Shown piece after piece: positions 16,921 to 28,677 of a stretch of DNA of 64,000 bases. This DNA comes from Pseudomonas sp. GTDB lineage: Bacteria; Pseudomonadota; Gammaproteobacteria; Pseudomonadales; Pseudomonadaceae. The position numbers and the translations under genes are program-made. The stretch's first letter is position 1, and each line of letters starts with the position of its first letter. The notes beneath the pieces were generated by a model. The model was not told the origin of the DNA. It saw only the letters and a program-made list of their open reading frames with translations, and ran no database searches. The DNA lies in the NCBI RefSeq assembly GCF_030683065.1, contig NZ_JAUXMX010000020.1, forward strand, positions 19,408-83,407, in the 5' to 3' direction.

Positions 16921-17580
16921 ATGACGTCCAAGGCACCGGACAGCCTCGCTGAACAGATCGCTCATCACCTCGCCGAACGCATCATTCGTGGTGAACTGAA
17001 GGAGCGCGAGCGGATTCAGGAGCAGAAGGTTACTCAAGCGCTCAACGTCAGCCGTGGTTCGGTGCGTGAAGCCTTGCTGATTCTTGAGCGTCGTCACTTG
17101 ATTGTGATCCCGCCGCGGCGCGGTGCTCACGTCAGCGAACTGACCCCGCATAACGTCAAGAGCCTCTACGGCCTGGTGATCGAGCTGTATATCCTGCTCG
17201 CGCGGGCGGTCGCCGATGGGTGGCGGGTTGAGGCTGATCTTGCGCCTTTTCGGGATATTCAGCAGCGTCTGGTCGCAAGCCTGCAGCGTGAAGACATCAA
17301 CGCATTCGTTGAAGACAGCTTCAACATAATGCGCGCCGGCTACCCGTTCTCGAATAATCCCTATCTGCATGAGACCGTTGAGAACCTGCTGCCAGCCATC
17401 AGTCGCACCTATCACTTGGCGCTGGAGCGGCGCAGAGGCGAAATGGGACAGTTCCTCAATACCTTTGGCGAGTTGCTGCAGGCGATTATCGCCCGCGACC
17501 ACTTGCGCGCGCGCGAAGTGTTGCTGGCCTATGGCGAGCAAAATTGCAAACTGGTCCTGGCGACCCTGGCTGAGCGCTGA
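16921..17580 (+). CDS. GntR-family (FCD) regulator upstream of smc
   Basis: A 219-residue regulator. The winged helix is at about residues 6-72 (LAEQIAHHLAERIIRGELKE ... ALNVSRGSVREALLILERRHL ... PPRRGAHVSEL). The all-helical C-terminal domain follows. The histidines that bind metal in many FCD proteins are absent: FHxxL is replaced by FNIMR, and the later histidines read FGELLQAI and AYGEQN. So it probably binds a different kind of ligand or none. AAGGAA precedes the ATG. Its stop is one base before the smc ATG, so the two are co-transcribed. Confidence 0.88.
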   Translation: MTSKAPDSLAEQIAHHLAERIIRGELKERERIQEQKVTQALNVSRGSVREALLILERRHLIVIPPRRGAHVSELTPHNVKSLYGLVIELYILLARAVADGWRVEADLAPFRDIQQRLVASLQREDINAFVEDSFNIMRAGYPFSNNPYLHETVENLLPAISRTYHLALERRRGEMGQFLNTFGELLQAIIARDHLRAREVLLAYGEQNCKLVLATLAER

Positions 17581-17581
17581 T

Positions 17582-20500
17582 ATGCGGCTGAAATGCATCA
17601 AACTGGCCGGTTTCAAGTCGTTCGTCGACCCGACTACGGTGAGTTTTCCGAGCAACATGGCGGCGGTGGTCGGGCCCAACGGTTGTGGTAAATCCAATAT
17701 TATCGATGCCGTGCGCTGGGTAATGGGCGAGAGTTCGGCGAAGAACCTCCGTGGCGAGTCGATGACCGATGTCATCTTCAACGGCTCCACCACCCGCAAG
17801 CCAGTGACCCAGGCCTCCATCGAGCTGATCTTCGACAACTCCGATGGCACCCTGACCGGTGAATATGCCGGCTATAACGAGATTTCGATTCGCCGCCGCG
17901 TCACCCGCGATAGCCAGAACACCTATTTCCTCAACGGCACCAAGTGCCGCCGACGCGACATCACCGACATTTTCTTAGGCACCGGCCTGGGGCCGCGCAG
18001 CTACTCGATTATCGAGCAGGGCATGATCAGCAAGCTGATCGAGGCCAAGCCCGAGGACTTGCGCAATTTCATCGAGGAAGCCGCCGGCATCTCCAAGTAC
18101 AAGGAGCGTCGCCGCGAGACCGAGAACCGTATCCGTCGCACCCACGAAAACCTGGCGCGCCTGAGTGACCTGCGCGAAGAGCTGGAGCGCCAGCTGGAGC
18201 GCTTGCACCGCCAGGCCCAGGCGGCGGAGAAATACCAGGAATACAAGGCCGAAGAACGCCAGCTCAAGGCTCAACTGACGGCCCTGCGCTGGCAGGCGTT
18301 GAACGAGCAGGTCGGTCAGCGCGAGGCGGTGATCGGCAATCAGGAAGTCAGTTTCGAGGCTCTGGTCGCCGAACAGCGCAATGCCGATGCCAGTATCGAG
18401 CGCCTGCGCGATGGCCATCATGAACTGAGCGAGCGCTTCAACCTGGTGCAGGGGCGTTTCTATTCGGTGGGTGGTGATATCGCCCGGGTCGAGCAGAGTA
18501 TTCAGCACGGCCAGCAGCGCTTGCGCCAATTGCAGGATGACCTGCGCGAGTCGGAACGCGCGCGCCTGGAAACCGAATCGCACCTGGGCCACGACCGTAG
18601 CCTGCTGGCCACCCTCGGCGAAGAGCTGGCCATGCTCGAACCCGAGCAGGAGCTGACTGCCGCTGCCGCGCAGGAGTCGGCGGTCATTCTGGATGAATGC
18701 GAAACCACCATGCGGGGCTGGCAGGAGCAGTGGGACGGCTTTAACCAGCGCAGTGCCGAGCCGCGCCGTCAGGCCGAGGTGGAGCAGTCGCGGATTCAGC
18801 AGCTGGAGCAGAGCCTGGAACGTCTGGCCGAGCGCCAGCGCCGTCTCGGCGACGAATTGCAGCAACTGGCGGCCGATCCTGAAGACGCCGCCATTGTCGA
18901 ACTGGGCGAGCAGATCGCGGTCAGCGAACTGAGCCTGGAAGACCTGCAACTCGCCGAAGAACAGCAAGCCGAGCGTCTGCAGCATCTGCGCAATGAGCTG
19001 CAGCACGCCGGTCAGGCCCAGCAACAGGCGCAAGGCGAGCTGCAGCGGCTGAATGGTCGCCTGGCCTCGCTGGAGGCCTTGCAACAGGCGGCGCTCGACC
19101 CGGGCAAGGGCGCCAGCGACTGGTTGCGCGAACAGCATTTGAGTGAGCGCCCACGCCTGGCCGAAGGCCTGCGAGTCGAGGCCGGCTGGGAGTTGGCGGT
19201 AGAAACCGTGCTTGGCGCCGACCTGCAAGCGGTGCTGCTCGACGATTTCACTGGCCTGGACTTCGCCAGCCTGGCCCAGGGCGACCTGCGCCTGGCCAGC
19301 CCCAATCGGGGCGGTGTGCGGGTGGCCGGCAGTCTGCTCGACAAGGTCGAGGCCAGCGTCGATCTGGCGCCCTGGCTGGCCAAGGTCAAACCGGTGCAGA
19401 CCCTGGACGAGGCACTGGCGGCACGCGCCAGCCTGGGCGAAGGCGAAAGCCTGATCAGCCGCGACGGTTACTGGGTCGGCCGGCATTTTCTACGGGTACG
19501 CCGTGCCAGCGAAGCAGAAAGCGGTGTGCTGGCGCGTGGCCAGGAGCTGGAGCGCCTGGGCCAGGAGTGCGAGGAACGTGAGGCGGCGCTGGCGCTGCTC
19601 GACGAGCGCTTGCTGCACTTGCGTCAAAGCCAGGGCCAGCAGGAGGAATTTCGCGAGCAGCAGCGCCGCCAACTACAGGATCAGGCCCGCCGACTCGGTG
19701 AGCTGAAAGCTCAGCTTTCCGCTGGCCAGGCCAAGGTCGAGCAATTGACCCTGCGCCGTCGCCGCCTTGACAGCGAGTTGCTTGAGCTGGGCGAACAGCG
19801 TGAAATCGAACAGGAGCAATTGGCCGAGTCACGCTTGCAGCTGCAAGATGCCCTCGACGCCATGGCCACCGACAACCAGCAGCGCGAAAGCCTGTTGGCC
19901 AGCCGTGATGCTCTGCGCGAGCGGCTCGATCGGGTGCGTCAGGAGGCTCGTCAGCACAAGGACCACGCCCACCAGTTGGCCGTGCGCCTGGGTTCGCTCA
20001 AGGCCCAGTACGATTCCACCCGTCAGGCGCTGGAGCGCCTCGAGTCGCAGGCCGAGCGGCTGCACGAGAAGCGCGAACAGCTCAGCCTCAACCTGGAAGA
20101 GGGCGAAGCGCCGCTGGAAGAGCTGCGCCTTAAACTTGAAGAGTTGCTCGACAAGCGCATGGCCGTGGATGACGAACTCAGGCTGGCGAGTCTGGCTCTG
20201 GAAGATGCCGACCGTGAACTGCGCGATGTGGAAAAGCGCCGCAGTCAGGCCGAGCAGCAGTCGCAACTGCTGCGTGGCCAACTGGAGCAGCAGCGCATGG
20301 AGTGGCAAGCGTTGACCGTACGGCGTAAGGCCCTGCAGGATCAGCTGCTGGAAGACAATTACGATTTGCATGGTGTGCTTGCGAGCTTGCCCGCCGAGGC
20401 CAGCGAAAACGCCTGGGAAGAAGAGCTGGAGCGCTTGGCTGCGCGGATCCAGCGTCTCGGCGCGATCAACCTGGCGGCCATCGACGAATACCAGCAGCAG

Positions 20501-21070
20501 TCCGAGCGCAAGCGCTACCTGGACGCGCAAAACGCCGACCTGGTCGAGGCGCTGGACACGCTGGAAAACGTCATCCGCAAGATCGACAAGGAAACCCGCA
20601 ACCGCTTCAAGGAAACCTTCGACCAGATTAACGGCGGCCTGCAGGCCTTGTTTCCCAAGGTTTTTGGTGGCGGTAACGCATATTTGGAACTCACCGGCGA
20701 AGATCTACTCGATACAGGGGTGACGATCATGGCGCGCCCGCCGGGCAAGAAGAACAGCACGATCCATCTGCTGTCCGGTGGTGAGAAGGCACTGACCGCA
20801 CTGGCACTGGTGTTCGCCATCTTCCAGCTCAACCCGGCGCCGTTCTGCATGCTCGACGAAGTCGACGCGCCCCTGGACGATGCCAACGTCGGGCGCTACG
20901 CCCGCTTGGTCAAGGAGATGTCGGAAAAAGTACAGTTCATCTATATCACCCACAACAAGATCGCCATGGAAATGGCCGATCAACTGATGGGAGTGACCAT
21001 GCATGAGCCGGGCTGCTCGCGTTTGGTGGCGGTGGACGTCGAGGAGGCCTTGGCCATGGTGGATGCATGA
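17582..21070 (+). CDS. smc: chromosome segregation ATPase SMC
   Basis: A 1162-residue SMC protein that compacts and segregates the chromosome with the ScpA and ScpB kleisin partners. Walker A is GPNGCGKSN (31-39). Long coiled coils rich in Glu, Gln, Leu and Arg run from about 170 to 500 and from about 660 to 1000. A hinge lies between them (about 500-650, with WELAVETVLGADLQAVLLDD). The C-terminal head has the signature LLSGGEKALTALALVFAIF and Walker B PFCMLDEVDAPLDD. Start at 17582 (MRLKCIKLAGFKSFVDPT) is the family start and lies one base after the GntR stop. Confidence 0.97.
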   Translation: MRLKCIKLAGFKSFVDPTTVSFPSNMAAVVGPNGCGKSNIIDAVRWVMGESSAKNLRGESMTDVIFNGSTTRKPVTQASIELIFDNSDGTLTGEYAGYNEISIRRRVTRDSQNTYFLNGTKCRRRDITDIFLGTGLGPRSYSIIEQGMISKLIEAKPEDLRNFIEEAAGISKYKERRRETENRIRRTHENLARLSDLREELERQLERLHRQAQAAEKYQEYKAEERQLKAQLTALRWQALNEQVGQREAVIGNQEVSFEALVAEQRNADASIERLRDGHHELSERFNLVQGRFYSVGGDIARVEQSIQHGQQRLRQLQDDLRESERARLETESHLGHDRSLLATLGEELAMLEPEQELTAAAAQESAVILDECETTMRGWQEQWDGFNQRSAEPRRQAEVEQSRIQQLEQSLERLAERQRRLGDELQQLAADPEDAAIVELGEQIAVSELSLEDLQLAEEQQAERLQHLRNELQHAGQAQQQAQGELQRLNGRLASLEALQQAALDPGKGASDWLREQHLSERPRLAEGLRVEAGWELAVETVLGADLQAVLLDDFTGLDFASLAQGDLRLASPNRGGVRVAGSLLDKVEASVDLAPWLAKVKPVQTLDEALAARASLGEGESLISRDGYWVGRHFLRVRRASEAESGVLARGQELERLGQECEEREAALALLDERLLHLRQSQGQQEEFREQQRRQLQDQARRLGELKAQLSAGQAKVEQLTLRRRRLDSELLELGEQREIEQEQLAESRLQLQDALDAMATDNQQRESLLASRDALRERLDRVRQEARQHKDHAHQLAVRLGSLKAQYDSTRQALERLESQAERLHEKREQLSLNLEEGEAPLEELRLKLEELLDKRMAVDDELRLASLALEDADRELRDVEKRRSQAEQQSQLLRGQLEQQRMEWQALTVRRKALQDQLLEDNYDLHGVLASLPAEASENAWEEELERLAARIQRLGAINLAAIDEYQQQSERKRYLDAQNADLVEALDTLENVIRKIDKETRNRFKETFDQINGGLQALFPKVFGGGNAYLELTGEDLLDTGVTIMARPPGKKNSTIHLLSGGEKALTALALVFAIFQLNPAPFCMLDEVDAPLDDANVGRYARLVKEMSEKVQFIYITHNKIAMEMADQLMGVTMHEPGCSRLVAVDVEEALAMVDA

Positions 21071-21492
21071 GGCAGCTGGTCGTCGCTCGCGCAGCAAACT
21101 GGGTCACTCAAGGATCAAGACCGTAGGATGGGTTAGGCGTCCGCAAATTGACCTGCTGTCAGCAGAACAAAGGCGCCGTAACCCATCAAGCGGGTACAGG
21201 CATAAACTGCCCGATGGGTATCGCTGCGCTCAACGCCATCCTACGGGCTGGAACGCTTGCTCCTGTAGGAGCGCCCGGGCGGCGTTTAGCCGCGACTAAA
21301 TGGATACAGAGCGCTTTTAACGGCTTGTTGGCTGTGTAAAGTTATCATTCGTCGTGCTAGTTTATCCCCCACTTTTATTACGCGTGGAAAACGCCTGCCA
21401 GAACATGGAGTTGGCACCACGTTTTACAGTTGATGCAGTTAGGGCAGGATGCCTTCTTTCATACAATTTTCAATTAAGGGTCAAGGTACTTC
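21071..21492. repeat. smc-zipA intergenic region with inverted repeats
   Basis: CCGTAGGATGG at 21121 and CCATCCTACGG at 21236-21246 are exact inverted 11-mers enclosing further ACCCATC/GATGGGT blocks. A single REP-like element (GTAGGAGCGCCC...GCCGCGAC) follows at 21265-21295. No gene is seen. The zipA promoter presumably lies in the AT-richer stretch from about 21300 to 21480. Confidence 0.6.
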
Positions 21493-22320
21493 ATGGAATT
21501 CGGTCTGCGCGAATGGCTGATAGTCATCGGCATTATTGTGATCGCTGGCATCTTGTTCGATGGGTGGCGGCGCATGCGCGGTGGCAAAGGCAAGTTGAAG
21601 TTTAAACTCGATCGCAGTTTTGCCGATCTGCCGGAAGCCGATGGCGACCCAGGTTTGCTCAGCACTCCGCGGGTTATCGACCGCCACCACGAGCCGTCGT
21701 TGGACGAACTTGATCTGCCCTCGATGAGCGCTCGCGAACTGAGTCGCCACCGCAGCGGCGAACCGCACCAGGGTGACCTCAATCTGGATACGGATGAGCC
21801 GGTGCCGACGCTGCTTAATCCGGTACGCGAGGGCGTGGCTGAAACGCGCAAGGACAATCTGAGCAGCGCGGGTAAAGAACTGCCGCCGGTCGAAGAAGTG
21901 CTGGTGATTAATGTTGTCGCTCGCGACGATGATGGTTTCAAGGGCCCGGCGCTGTTGCAGAATATTCTGGAAAGTGGCCTGCGTTTTGGCGAAATGGATA
22001 TTTTCCATCGGCACGAAAGCATGGCTGGGAATGGCGAAGTGTTGTTCTCCATGGCGAATGCGCTCAAGCCAGGCACTTTCGACCTTGATGATATTGAAGG
22101 CTTTAACACTCGCGCAGTGAGCTTCTTCTTGGGGCTGCCGGGGCCGCGTCATCCCAAACAGGCGTTCGACGTGATGGTCGCTGCCGCGCGCAAGCTGGCT
22201 CACGAGCTCAACGGCGAACTCAAAGACGACCAGCGCAGTGTAATGACCGCGCAAACTATCGAGCATTACCGCCAGCGTATTGTCGAGTATGAGCGCAAGC
22301 AGTTGACCAACAAGCGTTAA
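21493..22320 (+). CDS. zipA: cell division protein ZipA
   Basis: A 275-residue bitopic membrane protein that tethers FtsZ to the inner membrane. It has a short N-terminal anchor ([20 protein letters not shown], about residues 5-24), a basic patch, then a linker of about 110 variable charged residues. The C-terminal FtsZ-binding domain (about 135-270) contains [42 protein letters not shown] and [26 protein letters not shown]. The position between smc and ligA is the usual one in pseudomonads. Confidence 0.95.
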   Translation: MEFGLREWLIVIGIIVIAGILFDGWRRMRGGKGKLKFKLDRSFADLPEADGDPGLLSTPRVIDRHHEPSLDELDLPSMSARELSRHRSGEPHQGDLNLDTDEPVPTLLNPVREGVAETRKDNLSSAGKELPPVEEVLVINVVARDDDGFKGPALLQNILESGLRFGEMDIFHRHESMAGNGEVLFSMANALKPGTFDLDDIEGFNTRAVSFFLGLPGPRHPKQAFDVMVAAARKLAHELNGELKDDQRSVMTAQTIEHYRQRIVEYERKQLTNKR

Positions 22321-22339
22321 GCCGGCTGCAAAGAATAAG

Positions 22340-22383
22340 CCCCAAGCTACAAGCCGCGCGCTTGGCTTGGGGTTTTGTTTTTT
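22340..22383 (+). terminator. rho-independent terminator after zipA
   Basis: Stem CCCCAAGC (22340-22347) pairs with GCTTGGGG (22365-22372), followed by TTTTGTTTTTT. It lies 20 bases after the zipA stop. Confidence 0.75.
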
Positions 22384-22430
22384 CACGCTGGGCGTGGGAG
22401 CGATCAATGCGCTGCCTGCTGCTCTTTGTA

Positions 22431-22576
22431 GGAGCGGCTTCAGCCGCGAACAGGTGCGGTTCGCCATCAAGGCAAGGCCTCGCTGCTGCCTGCGCTCCAC
22501 CTGGGCGCGCAGCCCGGATGCTCCGCGATCCGGCACATTCGGGGCAGAGCAAAAGCTTCGCGGCTGAAGCCGCTCC
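22431..22576. repeat. paired REP elements (REPIN-like)
   Basis: Two perfect 20-base arms in inverted orientation, at 22431-22450 and 22557-22576, are separated by 106 bases. Each arm contains its own hairpin (GCGGCT-TC-AGCCGC). This is the layout of a REP doublet, mobilised in Pseudomonas by RAYT transposases; none is encoded in this window. The rest of the 22321-22813 gap shows only the zipA terminator. Confidence 0.75.
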
Positions 22577-22810
22577 CACGGCGGCGGTGTTTGCGCAGGG
22601 CCGCTCCGGCGCGATGTTTTTGGTTTTTCGGCTCCCGCCGACTGACCGCTGTTGCGCGGTGCAAGCCTTGCGCTCAGATAGCCAAGGCAGGTCCGCCTGC
22701 AAACGGCTAGAATCCTGCGCCTGAATATCAACCAAAGGTTAAGTTGGACGCCCGTGCCGGAACTCCCTGGCAACCGCCTCCAGCTTCACGCCTGCTGCTA
22801 CGGCTTGTGA

Positions 22811-25192
<2,382 letters not shown>

Positions 25193-25294
25193 AGCCGAGC
25201 TACAGCTATTGCCGGCGTGACCAGGCGGCGTTCCTTGACCCGGCGTGATGCTGTGGGTTTTTAAGCGGGTTGCGCTTGGGTGAAACCCTGCAGT

Positions 25295-26941
25295 TCAGCG
25301 CGGGTACAGCGGTGGCAGTGGGCTGGTTTCCTGAGCGGTGGCAGTCGTGGTGCCGGCTTGGTTGCTGGGCAGGGTGCGAATGGCCAGCCACAGGTCTTCA
25401 CCTTGCCAGTGCTGGCCGGTTTCGCTGTAGAGCGCGCCATTCAGGCCGTCCAGGGCGTCGGACAGCGGCACGAAGCGGGCGGCCATTTCGGCCAGGGTTT
25501 CCGGTTGCTGGCGGGCCCAGGCGTCAAGGGCGTGGCGGGTGGCTTGCGAGTCGTTGGCCAGGCAGGCGCGTTTGAGGTCGTCGAGCAGGCTGCGCGGGCT
25601 GGGGCCGGTCTGGCTGGCGCGGGCGATGGCTGGCTGGCGACGGGCATGCCACCACAGGCCAAAACCGAGCAGGGTCGTGATGGTCAAGATGCCGCTGCTC
25701 AGTTGCCAGGGCCACAACGGCGGGCCTTGCACCCACATCGGGCTCGGCATTTCGCTGGGCGCGGGCGCGCTTTCAAGTCTTGGCACCGGCAAAATTTCGA
25801 GGCTGCGTGGTGGCAGGCTGGTGCGCTCCAGGCGATCTTCGACGGTATTCCACCAGATGATGTCTACCGCTGGCAGCTCAAGCTGGCCGCTGCGGTTGGG
25901 CACCAGGGCTTCGCGCTCCTCGCGGCTGCCGATCACGCCACTGTCGCTGATCTGGTTGGCCAGTTGCGGTTGATCCGGGTAGCGGCGTAGGCCTTTGACT
26001 GCGGTGGCGGGCAAGGGGTTGAGTTGTGCACTGGACAGGCCGTCGGCCTTGAGCATCAGGCTGCGGGTCAGCGAATCGCCGACCTTGGCGCCGTCTGGTT
26101 GCGGGCTCCAGACTTCTGTCAGGCTCAGCGTGCGGGCCGGTAGCCAGGAGGCATCGGCGGGGTAGCCTGCGGGTTTGGCTTTGACTGTCAGGGGGATTTC
26201 CGGTGACTTGACCCGTGCCACCTTGCCGGGGCGTTGGCCGAAGGGTTGGACGTCCTTGCGGCTGGCGCTGTCGACCAGGGTGGCGCTGAACGCCTGGGCG
26301 GGAATGATCAGTTCGCCGCTGCGCTGGGGGAATATTGCGTAGCGCAGTTCGATCACGCCATGGCGGATGCCATTGATGTCTTTTTCATAGGTACGCGGCT
26401 CACCGAGCTGTTCGATGCGAGCGTCGGGCATTTCCAACGGGCTCAGGCTGCTGTCGTCATACAGCGATACGGAGTGGTAAATGTGCAGGGTTAGTACGCT
26501 TTGTGCCTGGACGTAGACGCTGGGCTGATCGAGGCTGGCATCAATGAAGACCGGTGCCAGCTTACTGGCCGCGTTGTCGGCGTTGGCTTCCTGAACGTGC
26601 AGGGTGAGTGGCAGGGTTTGCAGCTCGCCCAGGCTCAGCGGCGGTACGATTACGTAGCCGCTCTGTTTCGGTTGCAGGGTGATGATCCAGCGAGTGATGG
26701 CGCGGGACTCGCCGTTGAGCGAGGTCAAACGGTTGACCTGACGGCTGCCGAGCATCTCGAACAGGGTCTCGAGCGGACTGAGATCGGGCTTGCCGAATTG
26801 GGTGGCATCGTCGGATTCGAGGGTCAACTCGAAGGTCTCGCTGGCACTCAGGCGAGTGCGGTCGATACTCGCGGTGAAACTTTGCGCGCTGACTTGGAAT
26901 GCCAGCAGGCTGACGAGGAGTGTGCAAAGCAGGCGGGTCAT
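25295..26941 (-). CDS. batD: BatD-family protein
   Basis: A 548-residue last gene of the MoxR/Bat operon. It has a signal peptide (TRLLCTLLVSLLAFQVSAQ), several periplasmic beta-sandwich repeats, a transmembrane helix near residue 420 (WPWQLSSGILTITTLLGFGLWW) and a cytoplasmic helical tail. BatD proteins carry no catalytic motif and are thought to act with the VWA proteins BatA and BatB in envelope stress or aerotolerance. The ATG overlaps the batB stop by 4 bases, so the genes are coupled. Confidence 0.9.
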   Translation of the reverse strand: MTRLLCTLLVSLLAFQVSAQSFTASIDRTRLSASETFELTLESDDATQFGKPDLSPLETLFEMLGSRQVNRLTSLNGESRAITRWIITLQPKQSGYVIVPPLSLGELQTLPLTLHVQEANADNAASKLAPVFIDASLDQPSVYVQAQSVLTLHIYHSVSLYDDSSLSPLEMPDARIEQLGEPRTYEKDINGIRHGVIELRYAIFPQRSGELIIPAQAFSATLVDSASRKDVQPFGQRPGKVARVKSPEIPLTVKAKPAGYPADASWLPARTLSLTEVWSPQPDGAKVGDSLTRSLMLKADGLSSAQLNPLPATAVKGLRRYPDQPQLANQISDSGVIGSREEREALVPNRSGQLELPAVDIIWWNTVEDRLERTSLPPRSLEILPVPRLESAPAPSEMPSPMWVQGPPLWPWQLSSGILTITTLLGFGLWWHARRQPAIARASQTGPSPRSLLDDLKRACLANDSQATRHALDAWARQQPETLAEMAARFVPLSDALDGLNGALYSETGQHWQGEDLWLAIRTLPSNQAGTTTATAQETSPLPPLYPR

Positions 26942-28677
26942 TGGGTCTGTTCCTGACGCTGTTGCTGTTCGTACCAGAATTTACGTCGCAACAATTCGCC
27001 CGGTTCATCGGGAATTTGCCGCAGCCATTGTTCCAGAGACTGACGCCGCTCATCACCGAGGGGCAGTGCGGTACTGGCGATCTGTTCTTCGCCCTGCAGG
27101 TTATCGTCCGGCTCGCTGGGCGTCGGTGCGTCGCTATCGTCGGGAGTGGGTTGGCCGGGGGCCTGTTCCGGGGATCGGTCGGGTGCGGGCGGCGGGTTGT
27201 CCGCAGCCGGTTCGGTTGAGCCTATCTGTGGCTGTGGTGGCGGTGTTGAGTCGTTGTCCGCTTGTGGCTGCGACTTTTGCTGCTGGCTCTGTTCGTCTTG
27301 GTTTTGCTGCAGCAGCTGTTCGATCAGGGCCTTGTTGGTTTGCGCCGGGAGCAGGTCGGGCTGAAGTTCCAAGGCTTGACCGTAGGCATCAAGGGCAGCT
27401 TCCAGTTCATTGCTGCGGGCCAGAGCGTTGCCGCGGTTGTAGTGGGCGATGGCGTTGTCGCCTTGGACGAAGCGCGCGGCCGCAGCCGGGTAATTACCCG
27501 CCTGGTAGAGCGCCAGGCCCTGCCACTGGGGGTCGGCGAAGCGTGCGGCAGCTTCGTCTGGGCGTTGCGCCTCAAGCAGACGCTGGCCTTGTTGATCGGC
27601 GCGCCACCAGAGGTCGTCAAAGCTGAAAGCGTAGCTGGTTTGCGGCACGCCGAGCATCACCAGAGGCAGGCAGAACAGCCAGCCACGACGCCCGGCGCAG
27701 GCGGCCAGCAGCAACAGCGGCAGGAGCAGCCAGTGGCCCTGGTCGGCCCAGGCTTGCAGGCGCGTCTGTTCGCCGTCGCTGCGCAGTTGCTGGGGCGGGT
27801 CGAGCAGGCCGAGGCCGTGCAGGTCGCGGTCATTCAGGCTGGCCTGACGGTAACGTCCGCCGATCTGCCGGACGAAGCGGTCGAGGTCGGCGCTATCGAG
27901 ACGCGGGATGAGGATCGCGCCCTGGGCATCTTTGAGAAATGAGCCGTTTTCTTGAACGATAGGCGCCCCCTCGGCACTGCCGATACCAAGCATGTGCAGG
28001 CGCACGCCGCGATTGCCGAGTGCCTGGCTGATGCCGAGACGCTCCTGCTGATCCAGGCCACTGCCGATCAAGAGGATGCGGCCTTGGCCTTGGCCCCCCT
28101 GTTCGAGCAGTTGCAGGGCTTTTTTTAGTGCCAGGTCTGCACGCCGCCCTGGCTCGGGCATGATCGAGGGCGCGAGTGATTCAAGCAGGTTGCGACTGGT
28201 GGCCAGGTCGTCTGATAGCGGCACCAGGGTGTGAGCACTACCGGCAAACACGACGATTGCGGTCTGCGCATCGCGGCGTGCCTGGAGCAGGTCGAGCAGC
28301 TTGCGTTTGGCCTGTTCAAGGCGGTTGGGCGGGCTGTCACTGGCGAGCATCTGTGGGGTCAGTTCGAGGAGCACTACCAGCGGGTCGGCAGGTTTCAGAT
28401 TGCTCTGCTCCAGGCGTTGCCAGCTGGGTCCGAGCAGTGCCAGCAAGGCCAGCAGCCAGGCCAGTCCCAGGGCAATCCACGGCAGGCGGCTGGCACGACC
28501 CTGGCCGCCGCTCAGCAGCGCTGCATGAAACGCAGGCGGCAGTAACAGTTGCCAGCGCCCGGCACGCTTTTCCCGGTGCCAGAGTTGCCAGAGCAACCCT
28601 GCCAGCAGCGGTACTACGAGCAGCCAGTAAGGGCGTAACCAGTGGGGCCATAAAGCCAGTAGCCAGTCTTCGATCAT
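26938..28677 (-). CDS. batB: VWA and TPR domain protein (BatB/BatC-type fusion)
   Basis: A 579-residue membrane protein. Two N-terminal helices are followed by a VWA domain (about 85-290). Its metal site is degenerate: where BatA has DVSGS, this has LELTPQM. A helix at about 310-350 is followed by TPR-like repeats (ALYQAGNYPAAAARFVQGD, AHYNRGNALARSNELEAALDAYGQALEL). The C-terminus is low-complexity, rich in Gln, Pro and Asp, and ends QQQRQEQTQ. It corresponds to a fused BatB (VWA) and BatC (TPR). It overlaps batA and batD by 4 bases each. Confidence 0.9.
   Translation of the reverse strand: MIEDWLLALWPHWLRPYWLLVVPLLAGLLWQLWHREKRAGRWQLLLPPAFHAALLSGGQGRASRLPWIALGLAWLLALLALLGPSWQRLEQSNLKPADPLVVLLELTPQMLASDSPPNRLEQAKRKLLDLLQARRDAQTAIVVFAGSAHTLVPLSDDLATSRNLLESLAPSIMPEPGRRADLALKKALQLLEQGGQGQGRILLIGSGLDQQERLGISQALGNRGVRLHMLGIGSAEGAPIVQENGSFLKDAQGAILIPRLDSADLDRFVRQIGGRYRQASLNDRDLHGLGLLDPPQQLRSDGEQTRLQAWADQGHWLLLPLLLLAACAGRRGWLFCLPLVMLGVPQTSYAFSFDDLWWRADQQGQRLLEAQRPDEAAARFADPQWQGLALYQAGNYPAAAARFVQGDNAIAHYNRGNALARSNELEAALDAYGQALELQPDLLPAQTNKALIEQLLQQNQDEQSQQQKSQPQADNDSTPPPQPQIGSTEPAADNPPPAPDRSPEQAPGQPTPDDSDAPTPSEPDDNLQGEEQIASTALPLGDERRQSLEQWLRQIPDEPGELLRRKFWYEQQQRQEQTQ

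Noticed and set aside
16708..17850. 380-residue minus-strand frame
   Set aside because: It is antisense to the clear GntR and smc genes; composition-driven open frame.
17975..19486. 503-residue minus-strand frame
   Set aside because: Leu/Gln-rich antisense of the smc coiled coil.
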